Assembly (NCBI RefSeq): GCF_009695775.1
Contig: NZ_VUNG01000002.1
Location: 124,001 to 188,000 of the forward strand
Source: Hallella mizrahii
GTDB lineage: Bacteria > Bacteroidota > Bacteroidia > Bacteroidales > Bacteroidaceae
Reading direction: 5' to 3'
DNA length: 64,000 nucleotides
The notes under the pieces are model-generated. The model worked only from the letters and a program-made list of their open reading frames with translations. It did no database searches and was not told the DNA's origin. Shown here piece after piece: positions 32,637 through 41,633 of the stretch; position 1 is the stretch's first letter, and each line of letters starts with the position of its first letter. The translations under genes and the position numbers were made by a program.

Positions 32637-34631
32637 TCATCCCAGCTCTTCGACCTTTTCGGAGAGTTCCATCCAGCGGTCGTTTTCTTTGTCGAGTGCT
32701 TCCTGCGTTGTGGAATATTCGTTGACGAGCTGCATGTTGGCCGCATTCTTTGGATCCATGAGCAACGTGTCGAGCTCTTTGAGGCGAGCTTCCATCTTTG
32801 CTATCTTTGCTTCAGACTCCTCGACGGCGCGCTGGGCCTTGCGCAACTTTTTCTGTTTTTCCTTATGCTCTTCCCAAGATTCCTTGGTGGCAGGTTGGGA
32901 AGTGCCCGGCTGTGCTGTTTCTCCCTTGGCAGATGACGGTGTCTGCTGCTTAGCAGCGGGTGCAGCGGCTGTCGTTGTCTTCTCCTCAGCGACAGCCTTA
33001 CCGTTGAGAGCCTCGTGGATGGTCTCGGCATTGTGCGCCCGGAGATAGTCATAGATGCCACCGATATGCTCCTTGACCTGTCCGCCGCCAAACTCATAGA
33101 CCTTCGAGACGAGCCCGTCGAGGAAGTCACGGTCGTGGCTGACGATGATCGCCGTACCGTCGAAGGCTTTGATGGCCTCCTTGAGCACATCCTTTGACGG
33201 CATGTCGAGGTGGTTGGTCGGCTCATCGAGGATGAGCAGGTTGACCGGTTCCAGCAGCAGACGGATCATGGCCAGTCGGGAGCGCTCACCGCCTGAAAGC
33301 ACGCCGACCTTCTTCTCAGAGATCTCACCTCCGAACATAAAGGCACCGAGCAGATCGTTGATCTTCAGGCGCATCTCGCCCGTGGCCACCCGGTCGATGG
33401 TGTCGTAGATGCTCAGACTCTCATCAAGCAACTGTGCCTGGTTCTGTGCAAAGTAGCCGATCTGCACGTTATGCGCGATCTTCAGCGTGCCGGTAAAAGG
33501 TATCTGTCCCATGATGCACTTGACAAGCGTGGACTTACCCTCACCGTTCTTACCGACGAAGGCTACCTTCTCACCGCGCTTGATGGTCATGTTGACATGT
33601 GAGAAGATGGTGTGGGAGCCATAGTCCTTGCGCACGTCGTCGCAGATGACGGGATAGTCGCCACTGCGCAGGCACGGGGGAAACTTGAGGTGCATGACCT
33701 TGTTGTCGACATCATCGACCTCGATGGGTACTATCTTCTCGAGCTGGCGGATGCGCTGCTGTACCTGCACGGCCTTGGTGGCCTGATAGCGGAAACGCTC
33801 AATAAACGCCTTGGTGTCGGCGATCTCCTTTTGCTGGTTCTCGTAAGCGCGCAGCTGTTGCTCGCGACGCTCTTTGCGAAGCACTACATACTGGTCGTAC
33901 TTCACCTTATAGTCCTCGACATGACCGCAGGTGATCTCCAGCGTACGGTTGGTGACGTTGTTGATGAAGGCGCGGTCGTGGCTGACGAGGACCACGGCAC
34001 TGGAGCTCTGAGCCAGAAACTGCTCAAGCCACTGGATAGACTCAATGTCGAGGTGATTGGTGGGCTCGTCGAGAAGGAGCACGTCGGGGTGCTGCAGAAG
34101 AATCTTGGCCAACTCAATGCGCATGCGCCAACCACCGGAGAACTCACGTGTAGGCCGCTCGAAGTCACTGCGCTCGAAACCCAGACCGGTCAGCGTACGC
34201 TCCATCTCGGCCTCATAGTTCTCTCCTCCCATCATCATATAGCGCTCATGGGTCTGGGTGAACTTGTCAACCAGAGCCATGTAGTCTTCACTTTCGTAGT
34301 CGGTGCGCTCGGTCATCTCCTGCTGCATCTTGTCGAGCTGCTCCTTGATATGTATATGTCCGGCAAAGGCCTTGCGCGCTTCCTCGCGCACAGTGGTGTC
34401 ATCCTGAAGTTTCATCACCTGTGGCAGATAGCCCACGGTAGAGCCGTTGGGCACCGACACTGTACCGGATGTCGGCTTTTGCAGGCCACAGAGTATTTTC
34501 AGCATGGTGGACTTTCCGGCACCGTTCTTACCCACGAGGGCCACACGGTCTCGGTCGTTGATGACAAAGCTGACATCGTGGAACAGCGGCCGGGTGCCAA
34601 ACTCCACCTTGAGATTCTCTACTGAAATCAT
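32637..34631 (-). CDS. ABC-F family ATPase (ribosome-associated type)
   Basis: Two ABC cassettes without membrane segments, typical of ABC-F proteins that act on the ribosome. First Walker A GKNGAGKST at about 35-43 and signature FSGGWRMRIELAK near 160; the second Walker A GKNGEGKST near 365 and signature LSGGERSRLAM near 450. A charged interdomain linker lies near 240-290 (RYQATKAVQVQQRIRQLEKI), and the tail (about 560-664) is Ala/Thr-rich, then coiled coil, as in Uup/YheS-like members. The start MISVENLKVEFG at 34631 is conserved in position; the frame runs on to 34739 without coding character. Confidence 0.92.
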   Translation of the reverse strand: MISVENLKVEFGTRPLFHDVSFVINDRDRVALVGKNGAGKSTMLKILCGLQKPTSGTVSVPNGSTVGYLPQVMKLQDDTTVREEARKAFAGHIHIKEQLDKMQQEMTERTDYESEDYMALVDKFTQTHERYMMMGGENYEAEMERTLTGLGFERSDFERPTREFSGGWRMRIELAKILLQHPDVLLLDEPTNHLDIESIQWLEQFLAQSSSAVVLVSHDRAFINNVTNRTLEITCGHVEDYKVKYDQYVVLRKERREQQLRAYENQQKEIADTKAFIERFRYQATKAVQVQQRIRQLEKIVPIEVDDVDNKVMHLKFPPCLRSGDYPVICDDVRKDYGSHTIFSHVNMTIKRGEKVAFVGKNGEGKSTLVKCIMGQIPFTGTLKIAHNVQIGYFAQNQAQLLDESLSIYDTIDRVATGEMRLKINDLLGAFMFGGEISEKKVGVLSGGERSRLAMIRLLLEPVNLLILDEPTNHLDMPSKDVLKEAIKAFDGTAIIVSHDRDFLDGLVSKVYEFGGGQVKEHIGGIYDYLRAHNAETIHEALNGKAVAEEKTTTAAAPAAKQQTPSSAKGETAQPGTSQPATKESWEEHKEKQKKLRKAQRAVEESEAKIAKMEARLKELDTLLMDPKNAANMQLVNEYSTTQEALDKENDRWMELSEKVEELG

Positions 34632-34738
34632 TTCAAAAATATAAAAATTAACGATGCCCACCGCCAGCAGCGAGTATTTCTCTACGCCACAGACAAGGCG
34701 AAAGAGTCTCGGAGCGGTTGGAAACATCCCAAAAAGCA

Positions 34739-34778
34739 AAACAGGATAGCGGAGTCTTTCGGCATCGCTATCCTGTTT
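34739..34778 (-). terminator. Terminator of infC-rpmI-rplT
   Basis: A 13-bp stem AAACAGGATAGCG/CGCTATCCTGTTT followed on the minus strand by TTGCTTTTTGGG. Confidence 0.85.
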
Positions 34779-34812
34779 CTTATCTACAAACTCTGATTGC
34801 TCAGGGTTTTCT

Positions 34813-35157
34813 TTACTTCACCTTGTCAACGATGGCCTTGAAAGCCTCAGGATTGTTGACAGCGAGGTCAGCGAGAACCTTGCGGTTGATCTCGATGCCT
34901 GCCTTGTGGAGAGCACCCATCAACTGGCTGTAGCTCATGTCGGAGAGACGAGCGGCAGCGTTGATACGCTGGATCCACAGAGCGCGGAAGTTGCGCTTCT
35001 TGTTACGACGGTCACGATAAGCGTAGGTAAGACCCTTCTCCCAAGTGTTCTTAGCTACTGTCCAGACATTCTTGCGAGCTCCATAGTAACCCTTTGTGAG
35101 CTTCAGAATTCTTGTTCTCTTTGCTTTAGATGCAACGTGATTTACTGATCTTGGCAT
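34813..35157 (-). CDS. rplT: 50S ribosomal protein L20
   Basis: Primary 23S rRNA-binding protein needed for early large-subunit assembly. [20 protein letters not shown] and [20 protein letters not shown] are family signatures; 114 residues is standard. Last gene of the infC-rpmI-rplT operon, 39 bases after rpmI, followed by a strong terminator. In other bacteria L20 represses this operon by binding its leader. Confidence 0.98.
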   Translation of the reverse strand: MPRSVNHVASKAKRTRILKLTKGYYGARKNVWTVAKNTWEKGLTYAYRDRRNKKRNFRALWIQRINAAARLSDMSYSQLMGALHKAGIEINRKVLADLAVNNPEAFKAIVDKVK

Positions 35158-35196
35158 AATTTTGTTCTTTAAGCGTTCGACTAAAAAGGTTTACGA

Positions 35197-35394
35197 TTAA
35201 CGGAGGCAGAGCAGACCGCGAACCTGCTTGAGGTTTGCGCTGTCGACCAGTGTCTGATGGTCGAGGTTTCTCTTTTGCTTCTTTGTCTTCTTAGTCAGAA
35301 TGTGACTGTGGTAAGCGTGATGACGCTTGATCTTACCCGTACCGGTGAATGTGAATCTCTTCTTTGCACCGGAGTTAGTCTTTACTTTTGGCAT
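35197..35394 (-). CDS. rpmI: 50S ribosomal protein L35
   Basis: 65 residues, [20 protein letters not shown], with the basic central segment [20 protein letters not shown]. Standard length for L35 and in its standard place between infC and rplT. Confidence 0.98.
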   Translation of the reverse strand: MPKVKTNSGAKKRFTFTGTGKIKRHHAYHSHILTKKTKKQKRNLDHQTLVDSANLKQVRGLLCLR

Positions 35395-35474
35395 TTTTTT
35401 GTTGTTTTAATGTTGATATGAATTGAAAGGTGGCAACGCATATACCCGGCGGTACCACTCAGTATTTCTGTCTC

Positions 35475-36173
35475 TTAGTCTTTCTTGTCCCCGTCAGCGG
35501 CCTCAGCGAGCTTGCGGAGGGCCTCACCACCCTTGGCGTTGCCAAGGAGTCCGTTTTTCTCGGCCTGCTCAGCAGCCTGTGCCTTAGCTTCTTCCTTGGC
35601 CTTGGCCTCTGCAGCGAGACGATCGCGCTTCTGCTGGCTCTGCTTGGCAACACCCGCTTTCTTAGGAGCGAGGAAGAGAAACATCTTCTTGCCTTCGAGC
35701 TTTGGCATCTGCTCTACCTTGGCATACTCCTCCAAGTCATTGGCAAAGCGCAGCAACAGCACCTCACCCTGCTCCTTGAAAAGGATGGAACGGCCACGGA
35801 AAAACACGTAGGCGCGCACCTTGTTGCCCTCTTCGAGGAATTCCTTGGCGTGCTTGAGCTTGAACTGGTAGTCGTGGTCGTCGGTCTGAGGTCCGAAGCG
35901 GATCTCTTTGACCTCCACACGCACCTGTTTTTGCTTCATCTCTTTGGCACGCTTCTTCTGCTGATAGAGGAACTTGCTATAGTCGATGAGACGACAAACG
36001 GGCGGCTGTGCGTTGGGCGAGATCTCCACGAGGTCTACCCCTTGTTGATGAGCCAAGTCAAGTGCCTGACGTGTAGGCATCACTTGTGAGCCGTCGTCGC
36101 TTACGACTCGTACTTCCCGTACATGAATCTGTCCGTTGACGCGGTACTGATTCTTCTGATTGTCTTTCTTCAT
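35475..36173 (-). CDS. infC: Translation initiation factor IF-3
   Basis: Binds the 30S subunit and checks the start codon-initiator tRNA match. The N-domain opens with [19 protein letters not shown], and the C-domain has [20 protein letters not shown] and [16 protein letters not shown]. 232 residues is longer than the common 170-180; the extra 55 residues at the end are an Ala/Lys/Glu-rich helix ([17 protein letters not shown]), as in several Bacteroidota. It starts with ATG rather than the rare AUU of enterobacteria. First gene of the operon. Confidence 0.96.
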   Translation of the reverse strand: MKKDNQKNQYRVNGQIHVREVRVVSDDGSQVMPTRQALDLAHQQGVDLVEISPNAQPPVCRLIDYSKFLYQQKKRAKEMKQKQVRVEVKEIRFGPQTDDHDYQFKLKHAKEFLEEGNKVRAYVFFRGRSILFKEQGEVLLLRFANDLEEYAKVEQMPKLEGKKMFLFLAPKKAGVAKQSQQKRDRLAAEAKAKEEAKAQAAEQAEKNGLLGNAKGGEALRKLAEAADGDKKD

Positions 36174-36208
36174 CCAGCTATATTAAAGTCATTTTTATAT
36201 TGGTTTTA

Positions 36209-36241
36209 GGGTATAACATACCCATACAGCGTGCAAAATTA
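36209..36241 (-). promoter_or_regulatory. infC promoter and leader hairpin
   Basis: The minus strand reads TAATTTTG (36234-36241), 60 bases before the infC ATG. The leader holds a small hairpin GGGTAT-GTT-ATACCC (36209-36223), a possible site of operon control, but I cannot match it to a known L20 leader. Confidence 0.45.
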
Positions 36242-36287
36242 CTAAAACTTTTCCGTTCCACCAAACTTTTCCTCGGAAAAAGGCGAT

Positions 36288-36686
36288 TTACTTGTCCAGC
36301 AAGTGTGTGGCACGCAGATTGTCCACCACCTGACGGTCGGCGGGCAGCCAGCGGACACCGCTGAGATTGTCTTCCCGCAGCCAGCGTGCATCCTCGGCCT
36401 CCAAAAGCTCGAGGTGACCGGAAAGGACATGGCAGACATAGCAGTGCATCGTGAGATGGAAAGCAGGATAGTCTTGCTCCACCGTCATGACGAACCGGTC
36501 GACAGAGATCTCTGTGTTCAGCTCCTCACGTATCTCGCGCCGCAATGCGTCCTCACGGCTTTCGCCCTCCTCAACTTTGCCGCCGGGAAACTCCCACCAG
36601 TCTTTCCACTCGCCATAACCGCGCTGTGTGGCAAACACCAGACCGTCGCGGCAGATAATGGCAGCCACCACTTCTATATGCTTCAT
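36288..36686 (-). CDS. Nudix (MutT-like) pyrophosphohydrolase
   Basis: 132 residues with a perfect Nudix box starting at Gly36 (GGKVEEGESREDALRREIRE, then EL), and the MutT-like start HIEVVAAIICRDGLVFATQR. Similar short enzymes hydrolyse oxidised or non-canonical nucleoside triphosphates such as 8-oxo-dGTP or 5-methyl-dCTP; the substrate cannot be told from sequence. Own promoter at 36717-36724. It ends 114 bases before infC. Confidence 0.9.
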   Translation of the reverse strand: MKHIEVVAAIICRDGLVFATQRGYGEWKDWWEFPGGKVEEGESREDALRREIREELNTEISVDRFVMTVEQDYPAFHLTMHCYVCHVLSGHLELLEAEDARWLREDNLSGVRWLPADRQVVDNLRATHLLDK

Positions 36687-36716
36687 GTCTTATATATAAA
36701 TAGGTATAACCCGATG

Positions 36717-36724
36717 CAAAGTTA
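36717..36724 (-). promoter_or_regulatory. Promoter -7 box of the Nudix gene
   Basis: The minus strand reads TAACTTTG, 31 bases before the ATG at 36686. Confidence 0.6.
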
Positions 36725-37451
36725 CAAAGAATATCCGGCATTCCGCTTCACCTACCCTATGATTTTGACGGCATCGCTGTTTTGAATAGAAAACCTTTTG
36801 ACAAAAGACCTTCCACCCAGACTTTCATTCTAGAGAAAAAACTGGGATTTCTTTTAGAAAAAAAAGAGTAGAGAACAAGCCAAAACCGATTTCCGATGGT
36901 CATCTCAGTTAGATGATGCGCTCATCTCACTGAGATGACACGATGAAATCACTGAGATGACCACATCAAACTACCGAGATGACAGGGTCAAAAAGGTACT
37001 TTGGCAAGCAGAAATAGGCTCTTTTGAAATGGCAAGTAAGCGTGTAAACATATAAAGGCCTAATACACAGATAGTTGCAAAATATTGCTCAGAATTTAAA
37101 AAATCACGGCAAGAGATGGCTTCGTCGAAAAGAATCGCAAAATAAGGCCCGTTTTTTGTCAGTTTATTCAACAAATGAGAGACACGATGAAGAAGGCTAA
37201 GAATCCACCTCGCTGTTTTAGCATGTCAATGACTGTATTTCTTTTCATGTTAAAATATAATGTTACTTGATTATCAGATGGTTACGTGGTAAATGGTACA
37301 AAAATGTACAGTAAGAACTTCAGCCATATCCTAAAAAAACGTGTTGATTACAAATTGCAAATTATGGATGTTTATCAATTTCGTGATACGGTTTAACATC
37401 TTTTACCAGGAAATTGTATACGAAAAAGTTGTCTAATATTGAAACTTTCCC
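36725..37451. other. 727-base gene-poor region with palindromic array
   Basis: AT-rich, no convincing gene. A 67-codon minus-strand frame (36971-37174) has no promoter box or motif and overlaps the array end; I treat it as chance or as part of a repeated intergenic element. The array at 36914-36985 is listed separately. Confidence 0.5.
36914..36985. repeat. Palindromic repeat array, copy B
   Basis: Four related units of about 18-24 bases: GTCATCTCAGTTAGATGA, TCATCTCACTGAGATGAC, AATCACTGAGATGAC and TCAAACTACCGAGATGACAG. The last matches 3746-3765 at 19 of 20 bases and the first matches the copy A unit closely. Each unit is palindromic (GTCATCT...AGATGAC). It lies about 480 bases before the HigBA-type pair. 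Confidence 0.75.
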
Positions 37452-37459
37452 TACCTTTG
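37452..37459 (+). promoter_or_regulatory. Promoter -7 box of higBA, almost touching the ATG
   Basis: TACCTTTG ends only four bases before the toxin ATG at 37464. With the usual start about 7 bases after the box, the mRNA would have no leader at all. Confidence 0.55.
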
Positions 37460-37463
37460 CGCT

Positions 37464-37805
37464 ATGGAAAGAAAGATAGTTACGTATGGTGGCTATTTTG
37501 AAGCTTTCATGGAAACGCTGACTGACAAAGAGCAGGAGAAAATTCAGTATGGATTACTTCTCTTGAAGACCCAAGATCGATTGTCCAAGAAGTTCGTGAA
37601 ACTGATTAGAGAAGGCATCTATGAGTTGAGGACGGAATTCAACAGCAATATATTCCGTGTATTCTTCATCTTCGACGAAGGTAGGATTGTAGTTCTTTTC
37701 AATGGTTTCCAAAAGAAGACTCAGAAGACGCCAAATACAGAAATAGAAAAGGCAATTAAAATTAAGGAGGCATACTATGCAGACAAACAATCACAAAATC
37801 GCTGA
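37464..37805 (+). CDS. higB: HigB/RelE-type toxin (Gp49-like)
   Basis: 113 residues of the phage-derived Gp49/HigB family of ribosome-dependent mRNA interferases: KKFVKLIREGIYELRTEFNS followed by NIFRVFFIFDEGRIVVLFNG, then FQKKTQKTPNTEIEKA, the usual conserved end. Toxin first, antitoxin second with a 29-base overlap, is the HigBA order. The start is set by the family's N-terminus, yet the promoter box leaves no room for a leader. Intact. Confidence 0.88.
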   Translation: MERKIVTYGGYFEAFMETLTDKEQEKIQYGLLLLKTQDRLSKKFVKLIREGIYELRTEFNSNIFRVFFIFDEGRIVVLFNGFQKKTQKTPNTEIEKAIKIKEAYYADKQSQNR

Positions 37806-38082
37806 TTACGATTTGGTTCTTGATAAGAAATTTGGGAAGGAGGGCACTCCCGAGCGAGCATTGGCAGAGGAGAAGGCGTACTCTTTCTACTCGGGTCAGA
37901 TACTTCACGACGCTCGGAAAGAAGCCAATATGACTCAGGCTGAACTTGCGAAACGCACTCACACGACCAAGTCGTATATCTCAAAAATAGAAAATGGTAT
38001 CATCACACCCAGCGTTGGTGCCTTTTATAGGATTATCAGTGCTCTTGGTATGAGAGTAGAAGTAGTGAAACCAGTGTGCTAA
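37777..38082 (+). CDS. higA: HigA-type antitoxin with XRE HTH
   Basis: 101 residues. The N-terminal part (about 1-40) binds the toxin in relatives; the C-terminal HTH (residues 40-95: ILHDARKEANMTQAELAKRT, then HTTKSYISKIENGIITPS) binds the operon promoter for self-repression. It overlaps the toxin gene by 29 bases, so translation is coupled. Confidence 0.88.
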   Translation: MQTNNHKIADYDLVLDKKFGKEGTPERALAEEKAYSFYSGQILHDARKEANMTQAELAKRTHTTKSYISKIENGIITPSVGAFYRIISALGMRVEVVKPVC

Positions 38083-38221
38083 GCCATCAGTCGTCCTATC
38101 TCATCTGTGTCCCGGGCTGGAGCCAATGGTCTTCTTTACATGAAGTGACTTGATAGCAAAGTCGCATTTGTAAACATCTCCCAACTCTATACGTGAAAAA
38201 ACATTTGATGGACATCAATAG

Positions 38222-40558
38222 CTACAGATTGCATTTTACACAGAAGAGAATTTCACATCCACGCAGCGGAACTGAATAATATTGATAGTTGAGTCCTGTA
38301 TAAGACGCTTCTATATATTGACTCCGGTTGAAGACGTTGGAGAGTTTTGCTCCAAGTTCAAGACGCTTAGTTGGGGTATATGTGATACGGGCATCAACAA
38401 AAGCATTGCGGTTATACTTACCCTTTTCAGTCTCTATTGACGAGTATTCGCATCCCGTGCTGACTGAGATTTTTCTCAATGGATAGAGATATATGTTGAA
38501 CTCATCAAACCAACTCCTCAGAGAATATCCGGCATGGTTTGGGTAATAGTCTTGCCATGAAAGATTAAAGGTCGCCTCATTGGATAGTTGAAGCCATGTC
38601 AATTTGTTCCATCTTAATTTCATTGATGGAGAAAGGATGTTTGATTTCACGGTCTGTTGCACGTTGTTTTGCGTGACAGGCAGTATGTTCCTTGTATAGT
38701 TAACAGTGCCTTTAGCAGAAAAGCCTATTTGTGTGAAAGTCTTATCTACTGAGGTTTGGACCAAAAACATATGCGAATGTGTGTCTGCCCAAATTGGCGT
38801 TATGACAGTATACCGTTCTTCGTAGCTGTATTGGTTGTGATAGTCGGTCTTCCTCCACGACGCTGAAGCCGTAAGATTCCATGTAAACATTGTGATGAAG
38901 TTTGCATAATTCACTGAGAAAAGAAGAGAGGACAAGTGCTTCCAGCCAAATCTTTCTGAAGGATTCACCCAAGTACGGTAATTAGTCAGAATGCTATCGG
39001 AATATATGATTGAATTGTCCAAGTCGTCATCTAATGAACCGAGTATTTTTAAACGCCAGAAAGGAGAAAGGTCGTGCTTCCAGTGTATGGAAGGCGAGAT
39101 ATAGATTTTTGTGTCGCTTTTGTTAGTCTCGCTCCAGGATATTGAGGATGAAAAAACATTAAGGGGAAAATCAAATGCCACGAAGCCTTTATGATACCGA
39201 ATTGCATAGTCAACCCCCACTTTGTTGAGAAAATAATGGGTCTGTTTGAAATCGCTGGAGCCAGCCTTTATTCTGTCAACCTTGTACTCCATTCCATATT
39301 TCAATTCAATGTTGTTGCCCAAAAGAGGAAGTGTTGTAGATAGGCTGTTACGCGTGAACAGCTGTTGGAGGATTAACCTTTCACGGCTATTGTATGTTGA
39401 TACAGAGTCTTCAACACCCATTAGTTCACTTCTTCGCAAATACCTTGTTGATGAGTTAATGGTGTAAGCTAGTTTCCCCGCGTTAAGCGTCATTTGCAGC
39501 TTGTTCTGTGCGTATGATGTATGCCGTGCGACATGCTCCTGCAGCAAGTTCTCATTACTGTTTAAATGGTTGATGTTGTCAGTATATGACAAGGATGTCG
39601 AAAGGTCGTCAACAAGATAGACCTTGGGCGCGTTAAGCTCGTATCGGAACTGTGGCACGAAAGTATGCTCATGCGATTTTCTTCTGTTGCTCTCGTTGAG
39701 CGACAGTGTTGGTGAGCCTCCATAAAGGCTGGAGGTGCTGTCCGCCAGCAGGTCACTTGTACCATAATAGATAAGATTAGTACGGAAATTCCCGTAACGT
39801 CCAATGCGATGTAGGTGGTTAATACCCATGGAGTATGACTTATTCTTCAGGTATCTTTTAAGCTGTATTGGTAGATAAGTTGCTGAGGACGTTGTGATTA
39901 TATTGTCAGGTAAGGGAATATAGTTGTCCAGATTGGCAACATCGATATGATCCAGTGTGTTCTCGCTGATATTTTCCCCTGTGTCGTTCATCTTTACAGT
40001 AATCAGAGTCTGATTCTTTTTGGCAATATTTATAAGGGTGATGTGATTGTCCCACAAGGTATTGTCGGAAAAGCCTATACCGCCTTGTGCCTCACCGAAC
40101 GGCTTTAATTTGTATTCGCGCTTAAGTTTGATATTAAGCGTCGCACGCTCTGATGGTATTCTGTTTTTCAAGGCTCTGATTGGCTGATCATTCTCCATTA
40201 TTTGAACTTGGGCCACGGCATCAACGGGCAGGTTTCGTGTGGCCTGATTGTAACGGTTTCCAAGCAGATCCTGCCCCTCGATATTGAAATGATTGATGGA
40301 ATTGCCCTTATAGGAGATTGTCCCATTTTCACCCACTTCTATACCAGGTAGCTTCTTCAGTACATCCTCCAGGTAATAGTCTTCCTTGTCTTTAAAGGAC
40401 GAAACGTTATATTTTATTGTGTCGCCGTTCTGCTCTATTGGTTTCACCTTGACGGTGACCTCTGGAAGTTTCACTTCGCGCCAGACAGAATCATTATGGG
40501 TCTGTGCCCAAGAGAATAACGGTATGGCAGCTAATAGAAATATTATAAAGCGTTTCAT
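38222..40558 (-). CDS. Outer-membrane beta-barrel protein of the TonB-receptor fold
   Basis: 778 residues with signal peptide (MKRFIIFLLAAIPLFSWAQ). There is no N-terminal carboxypeptidase-like domain; a short plug-like region follows directly (YYLEDVLKKLPGIEVGENGT...FNIEGQDLLGNRYNQATRNL, about 58-115), then beta-rich sequence to the C-terminus. Lacking a visible TonB box, it may export or hold something rather than import by TonB. Its ATG directly follows the GLPGLI gene's stop (TAAATG), so the pair is translated together. Such pairs recur in Bacteroidota; their substrate is unknown. Confidence 0.82.
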   Translation of the reverse strand: MKRFIIFLLAAIPLFSWAQTHNDSVWREVKLPEVTVKVKPIEQNGDTIKYNVSSFKDKEDYYLEDVLKKLPGIEVGENGTISYKGNSINHFNIEGQDLLGNRYNQATRNLPVDAVAQVQIMENDQPIRALKNRIPSERATLNIKLKREYKLKPFGEAQGGIGFSDNTLWDNHITLINIAKKNQTLITVKMNDTGENISENTLDHIDVANLDNYIPLPDNIITTSSATYLPIQLKRYLKNKSYSMGINHLHRIGRYGNFRTNLIYYGTSDLLADSTSSLYGGSPTLSLNESNRRKSHEHTFVPQFRYELNAPKVYLVDDLSTSLSYTDNINHLNSNENLLQEHVARHTSYAQNKLQMTLNAGKLAYTINSSTRYLRRSELMGVEDSVSTYNSRERLILQQLFTRNSLSTTLPLLGNNIELKYGMEYKVDRIKAGSSDFKQTHYFLNKVGVDYAIRYHKGFVAFDFPLNVFSSSISWSETNKSDTKIYISPSIHWKHDLSPFWRLKILGSLDDDLDNSIIYSDSILTNYRTWVNPSERFGWKHLSSLLFSVNYANFITMFTWNLTASASWRKTDYHNQYSYEERYTVITPIWADTHSHMFLVQTSVDKTFTQIGFSAKGTVNYTRNILPVTQNNVQQTVKSNILSPSMKLRWNKLTWLQLSNEATFNLSWQDYYPNHAGYSLRSWFDEFNIYLYPLRKISVSTGCEYSSIETEKGKYNRNAFVDARITYTPTKRLELGAKLSNVFNRSQYIEASYTGLNYQYYSVPLRGCEILFCVKCNL

Positions 40559-41428
40559 TTATTCTATCTCAATGGGATTATATGGGCGGCTGTGGCTACC
40601 TTTCTGCATATCTTCGGAGAATCTTATGCCCGGTGAAGCCATCTCAAAGGCTTTAATGATGTCACGCTGTTCATTTTCAACCGCCCGAAGAGCATTCTGC
40701 CGAGTAGTTTTTATTATCTTAACATCTGCATGCAAGTATATTGCTGTTCCGATAGTAAGGTTTTCCAAACCATTCAGCGTAAAATGATAATTGTTTTTGG
40801 CATCTTTTATGTCGAAGATAAGCCCAGGCAGACCAGAGAACAAGTATGGACCTGCTTTCAGATGGAAAGTTGGGGCATACCATGCATTCCATTTTCTGCC
40901 TCCGTATACGCAAAATGCTTTCTTACATGGTACATTGCTTATTAAGGTGTCTCCATCTGTCAAATTCCAATTGATTACAGGCATCTGTTCTGTGTATTCA
41001 TAATTGTTTATATTCTGTACTTGCACTATGGCTCTTCCTGTCCCCTTGTCAATGACAAGGGGATATTTGTACACAGCATTCTGCATCAAGCCCAATCCCT
41101 TGGTAATAAGCGACATGGGTGACTGTTTGGCATAGTATAAGGAATCGTTGGCCTTATCAAATTGCCACTGGTAATAGTCCATAAAGCCAAGGCACTTTTT
41201 CCCAACCAATAAAATTGATTGGCCATTGGTCCATTTACTCTTCGTAGAATCTCTTCTGAAGGAGTATTCGTAATAAATTTTTGTGTAGGCAGTATCAAAT
41301 ACCGTCTTTTCTATTGGTTTCAATGGCGGCATATCAGAGCCGGACAGAGATTGCGCTTTTGATGTCTCCGTCCCCAATAGGGCTATAATAACAGCTAAGC
41401 TGTAGGCCAAAAATAATTTCTTTGTCAT
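40559..41428 (-). CDS. GLPGLI-family exported protein
   Basis: 289 residues with signal peptide (about 1-25). It holds the family hallmark in YLFSGLPGLIFDIKD near residue 195-210. The conserved preceding stretch KAFCVYGGRKWNAWYAP and the helix-rich tail are typical. GLPGLI proteins are restricted to Bacteroidota, are exported, and often sit next to outer-membrane receptors. Function unknown. It is the first gene of the two-gene unit with the barrel protein, promoter at 41496-41503. Confidence 0.9.
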   Translation of the reverse strand: MTKKLFLAYSLAVIIALLGTETSKAQSLSGSDMPPLKPIEKTVFDTAYTKIYYEYSFRRDSTKSKWTNGQSILLVGKKCLGFMDYYQWQFDKANDSLYYAKQSPMSLITKGLGLMQNAVYKYPLVIDKGTGRAIVQVQNINNYEYTEQMPVINWNLTDGDTLISNVPCKKAFCVYGGRKWNAWYAPTFHLKAGPYLFSGLPGLIFDIKDAKNNYHFTLNGLENLTIGTAIYLHADVKIIKTTRQNALRAVENEQRDIIKAFEMASPGIRFSEDMQKGSHSRPYNPIEIE

Positions 41429-41495
41429 GCGGTACGTTGTTCAACAATTATAATTTGGTGTAAAAACAAAAAAAGATCAATTCTACTTGTTATGG

Positions 41496-41503
41496 CAAAG
41501 ATA
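41496..41503 (-). promoter_or_regulatory. Promoter -7 box of the GLPGLI/barrel operon
   Basis: The minus strand reads TATCTTTG, 68 bases before the ATG at 41428. Confidence 0.55.
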
Positions 41504-41633
41504 GCAATAAAATACGATAATATTATATATTATCCTTTAGTTTTCGATAAAACTTAAGTTTTTTATACTAATTGTGTTAAATGCAGAAATCTCTATTTGA
41601 GACACTATACATCAAGCATAGCTACTAGCTCTT

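Noticed and set aside
34631..34641. TATTTTTG promoter box just before the ABC-F ATG
   Set aside because: It ends two bases before the start codon, which would put the transcript start inside the gene; more likely a chance A/T match.
36971..37174. 67-codon minus-strand frame in the gap before higBA
   Set aside because: No promoter box, no motif; it overlaps the palindromic array. It may be part of a repeated non-coding element, but I cannot show that here.
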